Below, piece after piece: positions 1 through 9,912 of a stretch of DNA of 64,000 bases. Positions within the stretch are counted from its first letter, which is position 1. Each line of letters begins with the position of its first letter. The position numbers were made by a program, and so were the translations under genes. The stretch spans positions 151,444-215,443 of the forward strand of contig MU277723.1 of the NCBI GenBank assembly GCA_022385805.1. Reading direction: 5' to 3'. The notes beneath the pieces were generated by a model that did not search any database, was not told where the DNA came from, and saw only the letters and a list, made by a program, of their open reading frames with translations. Source of the stretch: Pilatotrama ljubarskyi. Lineage: Eukaryota; Basidiomycota; Agaricomycetes; Polyporales; Polyporaceae.

Positions 1-917
1 CGAAGACGGGCGGCTGCGGTTGAGATTGGTATCGCCGACTGCCGGATGGGCTCTGGGGAACGGCGTAGTAGTGGTCGCTCGGGGGAGGGACTCTACGAGG
101 AGGGACAGCCATGGAGGTCTGGTGAAAGTTGCGAAGTGGGTTGGAGGGTTTCGACGGGTGAGAATGAGATGTCAGCAACGGTCCACTGGCGCCACCCGCG
201 GAGAACAGCGCGGCCAAATTCGCAGCACAGGAAAACGACGACGACGGTTATAGCCTCGAGCCACTGACGTCGTGGAAAATGCTGGGCACGGACCGCAGCG
301 GACGAGATATTCGTGGCAGAGCCGTGAACGCGCGCGGTGAAGATAGAGGGCGAGAGGGAAAGAGCAGAGGGGTGCTGGAGCCTGCACGCAACTTCAACCA
401 CGCGGCCACGCCATTTGCGTTTGCAGATGCAGTGCCGCCCGGCTTTCTAGCGCCACCACGCATTCCCTTCAGGTGAGAATGCAAATCATGGATTGCCGCT
501 CCGCTTCACTGCTTTCTAGCGAGTGGTCTTTGAGAGGACTCAATAGCGACTAGTGACAAGGCGTACTACCCCCTGCGCGACGGCAACGAGTCCGAATTGA
601 CCGAGGGGCACTTGAGGAGGTCAGTGACCACACTGACTTATTATGACATGCGCGGCCATCGGACCGACATTAAGTAACTAATTACTCCTCCATACCGCTT
701 GCATGGAAGTGCAGATCCTAGACCGTTCATGCCGAACATCGGTGTCGGAGTACAGTTGAGAGTGCTCCGGCCAATGCGGACTTGCGGGGCGTTCGATGGT
801 AATCAATACAATCCGACGCTCGGAACCAGCGAGCACCCCCGAAGATGGCCGTTGCGGCCTGATCCATAGTACAACGGGACGAAACGAGAAGGCGCCAGAA
901 GTACAGCTAGATACACC
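1..917. other. No gene recognised at left edge
   Basis: Only short overlapping open frames on both strands are present and none resembles a known family or joins into a convincing spliced gene. It probably holds the 3' flank of the zinc transporter gene and sequence belonging to a gene outside the window. Confidence 0.4.
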
Positions 918-2126
918 TTAGTGCCCATGATCATCCCCCAGTATGGTAGCGATGCAGTACGGCGTGAGCATGCCTGCGACGGTGAGTAATAGACGTCCCT
1001 TGGAACCGCGCTGTTCTTCTCTACTGGGCTGGGCATGGGTGAGTGACGGTTGCAACACCGTCGCGACATACAGGAAAGATCCCCCCTGTCGCTACGTCAG
1101 TACGCATGCCAAACAACAGGGACGATCTGCCCACAGAGAACAGGAGGGCAATACCAGGCCAGCGGCCATGGCTATCTGCGCCAAAGAACGACAGCAGTGT
1201 GTATGATAGAAGCGTCCCAATCGGAGTCGATGCGCTAAAGATCGCCAGATGCTTCTTACACTGCGCATGCGGCAGGGACGTAGAGAGAAGGGAGGTAGTG
1301 AGTGCAAGTGCGGTGGGCGCTGCAGAGGATGTTGATCAGCAACTACTTCAATGCGGAGGACACCAACTCCAAGCACACCTTTGTGCACTACCAAGGCAAG
1401 GAAGACGACCACAGATAGTCCGGACGGCACAATGGAGTCACCGGACGGCAAGCCTGATCCTGACTCCGAAAGTGAGGCAGATCCGAGCGCAAGTCCGTCC
1501 GCGAGTGCATGCACCACCAGGCCCAAGGTAAGGGGATAGGCTCGTCGGCGCGACTCGACAGTCTCGGCAATGGGAGGCTGCGGGGGCGAACGAGAGGGCT
1601 CCCCCAAGCGGATACCCTCTGTACGCTCGAGGTCTCCAAGCTCGACATCAAACTCAACGGTGGACTCCTCATCTGGTTTGGGCTGCTGATATCCAGACTG
1701 CTCGTTGGCACTCGGTGAGTGCGAGTGCTGAGAGACTTGACGCTCGACTATGAGCATGAAGGTAAACCCCGCAATGAGGGAGAGCGCGATTTGCGAAGTC
1801 GGGAAGCCTTTCGATTGTGAAGACGATGCCAGGATTTCAATCCCTCTGTCGACATTGGTCAAATACCTCCATAGATGTGTACGTTGGTAGATACACGTAC
1901 TCTGGTATCACCACTCCGAGCGCGGCTCCGAGTAATAAACCAGTGCCGAATGCAGACAAGGCAGATAGAGACGACTCTAAGTGGTCGCGTTACACCTTTA
2001 TTACTGAGTATGTGGTACAGACAGCAACATACTCGAGAAGGACATCGAAAGAGGCAGCATGCCAGTCCCGAAGGAGGCTGCTCCTAGTAAAGCCGCCATG
2101 ACGAAGACGGATGTGAAACCAGACAT
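918..2126 (-). CDS. ZIP zinc transporter, SLC39A9/ZIP9-like
   Basis: The protein should move zinc or a similar divalent metal into the cytosol across a secretory-pathway or plasma membrane. Five exons (2126-2033, 1976-1901, 1845-1379, 1319-1135, 1085-918) join in frame to 329 residues, close to the length of human ZIP9. Exon 1 gives the first membrane segment. Exon 2 carries GTGLLLGAALGVVIPE and runs into EGIE. Exon 3 carries the metal-site helix LVVHALADGLALG followed by LVVFLALVVHK, and exon 4 continues as APTALALTTSLL. The last exon reads GGSFLYVATVLQP and ends GDDHGH. The His/Asp metal ligands of helices 4 and 5 (HALADG and HKAPTA) are both kept. The linker between helices 3 and 4 is rich in Ser, Pro and acidic residues and holds only HSHS rather than a long His stretch. 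The start codon is the first ATG in frame before the first membrane segment. The family call is firm; the exact exon edges are predictions. Confidence 0.85.
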
Positions 2127-3048
2127 AGCAGCAAGATTGGGTCGTCGAGCTCCTTTGGAGTAAACAACAGGTACGAGAGGGTCAGTTAGAGTCGGATGAC
2201 TCCACAGCGGGGATGTCGTAAGGGTGTAGAGGTCGTTGCCTGCGCAGGCGTGCCATGGCAAGTGAACTCGAGCTTCCGAGTCGTTGCATCCGCGTCTGCG
2301 AACAGCGCCCGGCGCCACCGCTGGGGTCCCTCACGTGACAAGCGCGACGCTAGTACTACGCGTGGACAACTAGCGCCGAGAGTCGGGTCGATGCGGGGGT
2401 GAATAGACGCTCGTGGGACTCCCGGTCAATGCCGATGACGTCTTCGATCTCGGCAGCCTTTCCTCTCGTCTCTGCAAGACATGTCGGCTTTTCTGTGTAC
2501 CTCATTGGGAGTTCTGAGACTCTCTGGAGCAGTATGCGAATGATGCAGACAGCGTAGACTCGCAAATAACCAGTTCCTCTGGACGATACGCCATGAGAAC
2601 GCTTTTTCTCGCGGTAGGTTCAAGCCTCACATGCCCCGTCTGGCCCCACCGACCGACAGCCCATCTCGCGCATTCATCGCCGTGCTCCAGCTTCACACTC
2701 GTTCAACCACGGACTAGCCTCCAGCGTCCCGGTCATGCGTCCAGAATGGGCCCTTCGCCGACCCGCCGAATGAGCGGATTGGCCCCGCAGACCCCGGCAT
2801 GTGTGTATGACCGCATCCTCGTGTCCGAACAGTAGCAGCCTGCCGTCGGCCTCGCGTAATGGGAGTAAGATGAACACAGCCTTCCCGAACGCTCGAGTCT
2901 TTCTGTATCCGTATAAAGGGCGACCGGTAAGTCCTTTGAAGAGCTCCACATCGAGTGTCTGTCCACAGACTCGCGACCTTTCGTGCCCAAACCCCTCGAA
3001 CCATCGTCAAAACCCTCCACGTTCGCAACGACCTCCCTCACCTCCTCC
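2127..3048. other. Divergent intergenic region with promoter of the first Nis1-like gene
   Basis: This lies between the divergently read zinc transporter and the first small secreted protein gene. The small frames here look random. It contains a good TATA box for the right-hand gene, listed separately. Confidence 0.5.
2912..2917 (+). promoter_or_regulatory. TATA box of Nis1-like gene A
   Basis: TATAAA stands 132 bases before the start codon at 3049, leaving a leader of roughly 100 bases. All four Nis1-like genes in the window have such a box, which fits strong, regulated transcription. Confidence 0.55.
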
Positions 3049-3640
3049 ATGAAAGCTCTTCTCTACTTCTCCACGTTTGCATACCTCGTACTTGCTGCGC
3101 TTGCCCAGCGCATAGCCATTGGGGCTCCCGCGGAATGGTCCGTCATCCAGCCAGGGAGCAACATCACCGTCGAGGTTGACAGACCCGTACGTCCATTCAC
3201 ACCCCGTTCTATACCTGCGAAAACGTCCTGACCGAGTGATCCCACTTCAGATGACGTTGACCGGCTCTCAAGAGGTCGCCGTCGCCATCGGACTCTGGCC
3301 TTGTGCTGGCTATGGCGATGCCGCGAACCGCACCTGCGCTGAGATGGACGTCACCCAAGTATTAGGCAATGTCATGTACTCTGGCCCCTACGCACCCCAG
3401 CTCCAGCCTGGCCAAGAGGCGTACAAGCCCCCATACCAGAACTTCACCATCACCGTCCCCTCCACATTCACCGACGGTCAAGTCAGTCTGGGCGTCGCAC
3501 ATTTCTCGCTGATCGGGGTACGTCGCGCCTCCTTCTCACGGCTCTATTGCATGAAGGACTGACCACCGTTCGTTCATGTGCAGGCCGGCGCAATGCCGTT
3601 CATGGAGGTCGCGAACATCACGCTGATCGTCAAGTCCTAA
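3049..3640 (+). CDS. Small secreted protein, Nis1-like (copy A)
   Basis: Three exons (3049-3186, 3251-3517, 3584-3640) give 153 residues. Residues 1 to about 20 are a signal peptide (MKALLYFSTFAYLVLAALAQ) that would be cut after the Ala-Gln region, so the product is secreted. The mature part has IGAP, an NITVEVDRP stretch, the core TLTGSQEVAVAIG, two cysteines (WPC and RTC), YSGPYAPQ, YQNFTITVP and VAHFSLIG, and ends MEVANITLIVKS. Both introns are phase 0 and sit at the same places as in the other three copies. From memory this pattern matches the fungal Nis1 family, whose founding member in Colletotrichum suppresses plant immune kinases. In a wood-decay or saprotrophic fungus the role is unknown. 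Copy A is the most diverged of the four around the second cysteine. The gene model is strong, the family name moderate. Confidence 0.85.
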
Positions 3641-4015
3641 AACTGCAAGCCGCGCGTCATGATCGTGCTCGTGCACTGCGGCACGGATGCTTCTCGAGGA
3701 CTCGAACCTTCTTGACTCCACGGATACACTGACATTGGACTGTCCCCGGACTCTACATCGATACGACTTGGAACTCTGTATCATACCCCGCACAATCCTG
3801 CAGCATCGTATTCATCTAGCGTACCCCTCCACTGTTACTCTTCGTCCATAGCATACTTTCGGCTAGTACCGCTACCAGAAATCATGATTCGTATCAAGTC
3901 TCTCTAACGCTGATCATCGACCTTAGTATGAGATGCACTGGCTACGGTTTTCGCTTGCTGGAGAGTGATATCCCCGAAGAGTGTCCCGAGCTTGAGCGCA
4001 TCATTGGACTCGGCC
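3641..4015. other. Convergent 3' intergenic region
   Basis: This is the gap between the facing 3' ends of Nis1-like copies A and B. No open frame or repeat stands out; it probably holds both 3' untranslated regions. Confidence 0.5.
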
Positions 4016-4562
4016 TCATTCAATGATGACAGTCTCGCTTATGACTTGAACTTGAGGATGCTACATCATAAAGTCAGTGAAAAACCGTCGCAAGCAGTGA
4101 CCAACCCGCTCACGTTCTCGCTGAGCAGGTAGAAGTGAGCGATGGACAACGCGGCTGCTCCCGCAGGGAAGCCCTCAGGAACAGCAACGGTGTAGTTCTG
4201 GAAGGCCCCGCCGTGTCCTGGGCTGGATCGAGGAGTGTACGGTCCAGCAAACAGCACGGTACCAATATCGTCGTCCACGTTGACACCGTCACATGTCCCA
4301 GAAGGCGCCTGATCTACGCAACTCAGGAGTCCGATGGCGACCGAGACGTCCTTAGAGACGATGAGGTTGGGCTACGGAGGATATACGTCATCTCCTAGGA
4401 AGACCCTCTAGTTGCGAAAGAGCGTGAACTCACCACTCTAGCTACGTCGACGACAAATGTCTCGCCTGAAGCGAAGGTGGACTGGGGTGCGGGGGCGCCG
4501 AAGAAGACACTCTGGGTCGACCCGAGAGTGACCAACGCAGCAAGTACGATGAAGGACTTCAT
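4016..4562 (-). CDS. Small secreted protein, Nis1-like (copy B)
   Basis: Three exons (4562-4434, 4371-4114, 4060-4016) join in phase 0 to 143 residues. The N-terminus MKSFIVLAALVTLGSTQS is a signal peptide. The mature protein has GAPAPQSTFASGETFVVDV, then VSKDVSVAIGLLSC, GTCDGV, FAGPYTP, FQNYTVAVP and IAHFYLL. The usual VDRP before the first intron reads VDVARV here, so this copy has drifted at the first splice junction. The C-terminus VISETVIIE lines up with the ETVFIV end of copy D. It faces copy A tail to tail. The two cysteines are kept. It is probably functional, but the weaker junction motifs make it the least secure of the four models. Confidence 0.75.
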
Positions 4563-4623
4563 GACGTTCGAGGGGGTAAACCGTACAGTTGTTCACCGTA
4601 CGTTTGTGGCCAACTCCAAGGGC

Positions 4624-4631
4624 TCTTATAG
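4624..4631 (-). promoter_or_regulatory. TATA box of Nis1-like gene B
   Basis: On the minus strand the sequence reads CTATAAGAG, about 65 bases before the start codon at 4562. Confidence 0.5.
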
Positions 4632-5945
4632 TCCACCATCGACGGAGGCGCAGAATTGTAGGCCATGAAACGGTTCCGTCCTCCAGGAGCACTGGTTCAG
4701 ACAGGCATGGGAGACATGTTCAAGACGTGCAACTTGTGCGTAGCCGGAAGGAGCTTCATCGAATATCGAGCTGCCACGGAATCGTACGTCAGGGCAAGGC
4801 CGGTGTGGAATATCGGATGCCGCTAGCAAGACTTACGAGAGTAGTGTCGACGAGTAGACGGCGCGGACAGCCGTCCAGCGGGAGGTAAGGGAGCGGATCG
4901 GACTACGCTTTCTGTGAAATGGCATGAGGGTTCTGCATCTGTAACGCTTTCAAATTCTTCCCGGGGTCACTTTACTGGACTTCGATATAGACGTCCCGCG
5001 CTGAGGTGTGTCCTCGCTGTGTAGTGCTCGACCGATCTGCGTGATTTCAACCCTCAGGTATGTTAGATGAGAGTACGTTCCTGCTACGTACGCTCGATCC
5101 ATTAAGATGGAGTTGACGAGGAGATTAATGTCCTGGGGGCCTTGGTGCGTGAGAAGTTCATCGCGCCTCCGTGTTTCAGACCTCAGAAACCAAGCCACCA
5201 TTACGCCATGCGCGGCTAAGAGAGGCCTCTTGAAGAGGCGTCCGGTGCTGACAAAATCCCTTCATTCTGAACAGCATTGCCTTCCGGGAGTTGAGGTTAA
5301 GAGTAGCGCATGCGGGCACAATCACAGTGGTCACATACCTGCTATACGCCACCGCAGCAGATGAGTCCTCCGATTCAATCCCTGCCGAGTGGTCTAGTAC
5401 TTGTCTAGTACTCATCAGTGCAATGCCGCCGCCAGCGGAGGACTTGGACGTCTTGTAGCTTACTCATGACATTCGTGTGATCTCCCGATCTGTGCTCCGG
5501 GGAGCTCTTCCTCAACAGAAACGGTGCAGAATACATAGAGGGTCTGCGAGAATAGTCGAGACTACAGGCGATGCTTCGTCATTGGTTGTCTCTGAACGTG
5601 AACCTGCGCCGCCAGTCACGGTGCTGACGGTGATCAGGCTCTGCAAGCGCCACAAGCCATGGCTTCCAGAAACGAGCCAAACTCTTGTTTTGCCCCAGCA
5701 AAAATAATACCCTCGTATTCAGCAATACAGCGGTCTCTAAGACGTGCAATAATCGCTCAGTTGAGGACCTGCCATGCGGCCGGAGCGACAAGGTAGTTCA
5801 AGTCAGAGGCGAGTGAATGCTCCGGCTGGGCAGCACAGCCACCGACCAACTTCGGCGTCTACAGGGCTAAGCCACTTTCTCCGTCTCCTCGACCATCGCT
5901 TCGTACCATACAGCAGATGGTTCTAAATAATACCTGACCGTCATT

Positions 5946-5983
5946 CAGTGTTCAAAGACCTATGGTATTCATACTGAACACTG
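5946..5983. repeat. Short inverted repeat
   Basis: CAGTGTTC at 5946-5953 is the exact reverse complement of GAACACTG at 5976-5983, with a 22-base loop. It could fold as a hairpin or be the remains of a small element, and lies about 85 bases beyond the stop of copy C, where it could also act in 3' end formation. Confidence 0.4.
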
Positions 5984-6067
5984 TATTTAGCTAAAGTAAG
6001 TGATCAATATCATGTAACGTTGCGAAAGTCCGAGTAATACATGGTTCATTGCACTGCAGGGGAGCTA

Positions 6068-6628
6068 CTACGCCGACCCAGAACCGATGACGACGGTCTG
6101 ATTCACGACCTCGAGGAATGGAACCTCGCCCTAAAAACCTGCGAGTAAGTCCTCCACAGCACCTTCAAAGACGATGTCTACTCACGATGACCAACCCAAA
6201 GTGCGCGACGGCGATAACAGCCGCTCCCGCAGGAAGGAAGTCCGGAATCGTCACGGTGTAGTTCTGGAAGAGGTCGGAGTGGCCGTGTCCGACAGGCTGC
6301 GGGTTGTAGAGCCCGCTGAAAAGCGGTGTGCCGATGTCGCCCGAGGTGCTGACGCCGTCACACGTTCCCGCAGGATTACGTCCGACGCAGCTCTGGATGC
6401 CGATGGCGACCGCGACGTCTTGTGAGCCCGTGAGTGATGGCTGCAGAGCATGTCAGCGTAGGACAGCATTTTTGGAAGAGCAAGACGTACCACTCGATCG
6501 ATGTCGACGACCACGCTCTCGCCTGGGAAGAGGGTGGCATGCGCAGCTGGAGCAGCTATGATGACGTTCTGAGCCGCAGCGGACGCAGCAAAGGTAGCGA
6601 GCGCGAAGATTCCCTTGAACATGAACAT
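6068..6628 (-). CDS. Small secreted protein, Nis1-like (copy C)
   Basis: Three exons (6628-6491, 6440-6186, 6130-6068), all phase 0, give 151 residues. MFMFKGIFALATFAASAAAQ is a signal peptide. The mature part contains APAAHATLFPGESVVVDIDR, SLTGSQDVAVAIGIQSC, GTCDGVSTSGDIGT, DLFQNYTVTIP and VAHFGLV, ending EVVNQTVVIG plus a short Ser/Gly tail. A second in-frame ATG two codons downstream is an alternative start. It is closest to copy D at 58.9 kb (shared GTCDG, the IGT spacing and SDLFQN), more so than to neighbouring copy A. It stands head to head with the glycine-tail gene at 8014. Confidence 0.85.
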
Positions 6629-8013
6629 TGTGGAGAGAAGGTAGGTCGGAGCAGAGAAGGTGTAGCGAGTGAACAGGCTTCAAGAGACGGATCTCTCTTG
6701 ACGGCTAATTCGGCCCTCCACCTCTTATATGGATCCTCGCCCACCGACTTCAGGGGTTCCCCTTTCTGCGTAATGCGCGAAGGGTTGCCTCCGAACACAC
6801 GCGCGGCGATGAGTCCGCCTATGTGCACATCCGGGCTATACTGCTCCAGGTCTCGCCAAACACCATAACGCATGCTCGGCGGCTCGCTCACGCTCGGTGT
6901 GGCGGTGAGGTGAAAGGTTCACCTCGGCGCTGCAAACAAGCCCGGGTGCTCTAGACTGCTTTTGAACACGGTCTGTCTCGCAAACTCGCACCATCGCCCC
7001 CTGGAATGCTGATGAATGCACTCTGCCAGCGAGTTTGTGAGCGAGAACAGCCTCTATTGTACGACGAAGCCCACCGCGGTCACCTTCGCCCTGCAGAGCG
7101 TATGGTACGAGCTCCTTCCATCTTCAAGGTGCAGCCGTGGATAGACCGCAACGCTCGCACTCGGCGGGCGGGCTGCTAGGGGCATGCACCGCGAAGGCGC
7201 ACCAAAGAAAACAACCCGCCCGCCCTCCGCCCGTAATCCGCAGTATTGGTCAGACGGCGAAACAGTCACCCTATGACCCCGAGAAAACTGCCGTGCCTCC
7301 AAAGCTGGGGTGTTAAGCCTTGGGAGCAGCTAGCGCGACTGGCGCGCCTTGGAGTGGACCTGAACTGAAACGTGAGCATTTTCGCGGCTGTAGCCTGAGC
7401 TCCAGGTTGCTAACTTACCTACGCCACCCCTTATGCCGCCTGTCCCATCGATTGCTGTCATTCTGAATGAACAGCCTGCACGCAACTGACCATGACATCT
7501 GTGTGGTACGCATACGCCCACTATGTCGTTGCCGCTTCTTGTAGTCGGAAACATCGATAGTGACGTTCTGGTCTTCGATACTGCAGCCATAGACGGAACT
7601 CGGGTCAAGCACGGAAGCCCTCTGGGATAGCCTCCCTCTAGTGAGTCCATCATTCAGCAGCGACTGCGACAGCTCCGGGGCGCTCGGAGCTCCCCGCAGT
7701 GCGCAATTGCGCTGAACACGACGGCGCTCAGAGCGGCTGAGCCTGCGATCATAGCATCGCTCACACGCACCGCATCGACGGGCGATACGCTGTCTACCAC
7801 TTCCCTCCTGCCCGAGAATGGCGCCAGCAGCTGCACCTTGCTTACGACCTCCACCTCCGTCCCCATCTCCATCCTGTCCCACCCGCCCCCCGGGACCACG
7901 TTTCGCCGCCCTGCGCAAGTCTTCATCCCCGGTCGTACACGCGCATCCGTCGCTGATGTCATTCTGAAATCCCCTTCGTACTGCTCACCTAGCCCGACGC
8001 CTATCTAGCGAAG
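6629..8013. other. Divergent intergenic region between Nis1-like copy C and glycine-tail gene 1
   Basis: About 1.4 kb shared upstream region of two genes read in opposite directions. It contains the TATA box of copy C. The longer minus-strand frame at 7415-7918 is low-complexity Gly/Arg and is not taken as a gene. Confidence 0.5.
6723..6731 (-). promoter_or_regulatory. TATA box of Nis1-like gene C
   Basis: The minus strand reads ATATAAGAG about 95 bases before the start at 6628, the same TATAAGAG core as copy B. Confidence 0.55.
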
Positions 8014-8598
8014 ATGATCGACATGCCCAAGGACAGCAAGCGCGAGAGCGTGCTGTCAGCGCCGCCGCTCCCGCCGCCCGAGCCGTCGTCCCCCGTCTCC
8101 TCGCCCTCCGGACCGTCCACATCTCACGTCGTCCAAGTCAACACCGAGCCCGTGCCCCTACATGCAACTGTCAGCGCTGCTCCGCCCGCATACACGATGC
8201 TTCCGCACGGCAACGGCACCGACCAGCAGCAACGCCCCGGGACGGGCCAGGGTTCGGGCTCGACACCGCGCACACGGGGACGGAGCAACGACGACGAAGA
8301 CGACGAAGACGAGGACGACAAGTCCTCCGCACATTCTCCTCGGGAACACAGCGCCGGGCGCGCGTTTTCCAAGGGCATGCTCGTGATCCTCTCCGCGCCC
8401 GTGTTCGTTGCTGGGGCGGGGCTCGCGGGCGTGCTCGCGGTGCTCTACGGCGCGGGGAAGCTCATTGAGGGGATCGGGAAGGGGCTGTCGATGGGGCCCG
8501 AAGCGGCGTACCGCAAGTACCAGGCGAGGGAGGAGCGCAAGATGGAGCGGAAGGCGGCGAAGAGGGCGGCACGGAGGAAGTCGCAGAGCCGTGCGTGA
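8014..8598 (+). CDS. Proline-rich protein with glycine-rich hydrophobic tail (family member 1)
   Basis: A single exon encodes 194 residues; no known domain was recognised. Residues 1-120 are disordered, rich in Pro, Ser and Thr, with an acidic DDEDDEDEDD run near residue 95. Residues about 117-160 form a hydrophobic stretch with Gly and Ala spaced every few positions (MLVILSAPVFVAGAGLAGV then LYGAGKLIEGIGKG), followed by MGPEAAYRKY and a strongly basic tail ending KSQSRA. No signal peptide is present. The shape suggests a tail region that inserts in or lies on a membrane. Two paralogues are in the window, at 9091-9912 and 55094-55570; the latter shares more of the YG-GK--EGIG-GPEA-Y motif. 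Function unknown. Confidence 0.75.
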   Translation: MIDMPKDSKRESVLSAPPLPPPEPSSPVSSPSGPSTSHVVQVNTEPVPLHATVSAAPPAYTMLPHGNGTDQQQRPGTGQGSGSTPRTRGRSNDDEDDEDEDDKSSAHSPREHSAGRAFSKGMLVILSAPVFVAGAGLAGVLAVLYGAGKLIEGIGKGLSMGPEAAYRKYQAREERKMERKAAKRAARRKSQSRA

Positions 8599-9090
8599 TT
8601 CTGGGTTCATGCTGGCTTCTGAAGGTGAGTGCAGCTGTCGGGGTGCCTGGAGTATAAAATGCTCACGAGTGCGTTGCAGTTCGCGGGGTTTCGGTTCTAC
8701 TATGCACATCCACTCTCCTTTTCTTCCTCCTCGTATCAGTTGTCGCATGTAATCATAGGTATACCACTAGTCGCCTTCGGTCAGACTGACCCTTGTGTCC
8801 GAAGTACCCCTACTACTTCTGTGCCGCGGAGCCTGCGATGGCCGAGAAGCAGCATCTCATCTAGTAGGCGCTGTCGCGCGATCTGGGAAATTATCGCACC
8901 CACTTGGCCGATACCTTGAAGTCGTGCGCGTGACCCGATATTCTGCGAAGGCCATCGTCAGCGAGTCACCTTTAAAACTCCATACCTTATCACCTACCGC
9001 AGCACACCACCAACTGCACATATACATGCACTCCCAGACGACTCCTCGCAGGCACAAGTACTCCCAACCATCTTCACAACCTCGTATGAC
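8599..9090. other. Intergenic region before glycine-tail gene 2
   Basis: Short gap between two tandem paralogues. A TTTAAAA stretch near 8971-8977, about 115 bases before the next start codon, may serve as its TATA-like element. No gene seen. Confidence 0.45.
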
Positions 9091-9912
9091 ATGCCCATCG
9101 CGTTAGGTCCCGCCTGTCCCCCATCATCCCCACTCAGTCACTGACGTTCCAGCACCACAGGCTGGTACAACACCCCCGGGGCCTCGGACGGCGAGCAGGA
9201 CAGCCAGGACGAGCTCGCCGTCGCCCGTCCCGGCGAGAACGACGCAAAGGAGCTCGACATGCGCGAGCTCCGCTACATCAGTCACAACTATGACGGCACT
9301 CTCGAGGTGTACGGCCAGCCGCCTCCCGGGAGGGGCTCTACGCCTCCACCCAAGATAACCAGAATACAAGAGCCAGAACACGATTGGCGGCGCGCCCTGC
9401 CGCCAATCAGACCAGAGAAGACCACCGCACAAGAGCGGGAGCAAGATCGGACACACGTCCCGCCGCCGCCGCCGCCGCCGCCTAGAGCGGGAACTTCTGC
9501 AGCCACAGACACGGCGTCCGACGCGTCAGAGCAAAATTCCTCGTCCTCCTCTGACTCCCTGGAGCCAACCCCAGCCGAAGCGAGAGACAGCCAGGGCAAG
9601 AAAGCGGCGAAGGCGATCGGCAAAGGCCTGCTCGGGATCGTCGCGGCGCCGCTCGCGGTAGCGGGCGTCGGTGTGCTCGCCGTGGGCGGGGTGTTGTGGG
9701 GCGCCGGGCAGATTGTCAAGGGCGTGGGGACGGCGCTCGCGGCGGGTCCGGAGGCGGCGGCGGGTGCGTTCGGACGGGCGATGGAGGAGGAGGCGGGGGT
9801 GGATGAGGAGACGATGAGGCAGGATCGGAAGCGGCGCGAGGAGGGCCGGAAAGAGGAACAGAGAAGGCAGGAGCGAAGGCGCGGCAGCGGGACGGGCGGC
9901 GACGGTGCGTAG
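9091..9912 (+). CDS. Proline-rich protein with glycine-rich hydrophobic tail (family member 2)
   Basis: Predicted as two exons: a 16-base first exon (9091-9106, MPIAL plus one base) and 9161-9912, giving 255 residues. The first exon is inferred because the open frame runs upstream of the ATG at 9259 with protein-like sequence (WYNTPGASDGEQDSQDEL) back to a splice acceptor at 9160. If that is wrong, translation starts at 9259. The N-terminal half is polar with a polyproline run from a CCG repeat. The hydrophobic part is LLGIVAAPLAVAGVGVLAVG, then LWGAGQIVKGVG and AAGPEAAAGAF, followed by a charged Glu/Arg tail. The GAG-x-GxG-GPEA motif makes it a paralogue of the gene at 8014, more diverged. 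Function unknown. Confidence 0.7.
9460..9482 (+). repeat. CCG trinucleotide repeat
   Basis: An uninterrupted run of CCG units inside glycine-tail gene 2 encodes polyproline. Such runs vary easily in length between strains. Confidence 0.7.

Larger units (their letters stand above)
4563..6067. other. Intergenic region with promoter of copy B; no gene recognised
   Basis: About 1.5 kb with only short unrelated frames. It contains the TATA box of copy B and, at 5946-5983, an 8-base inverted repeat. No transposase or other remnant was recognised. Confidence 0.45.
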
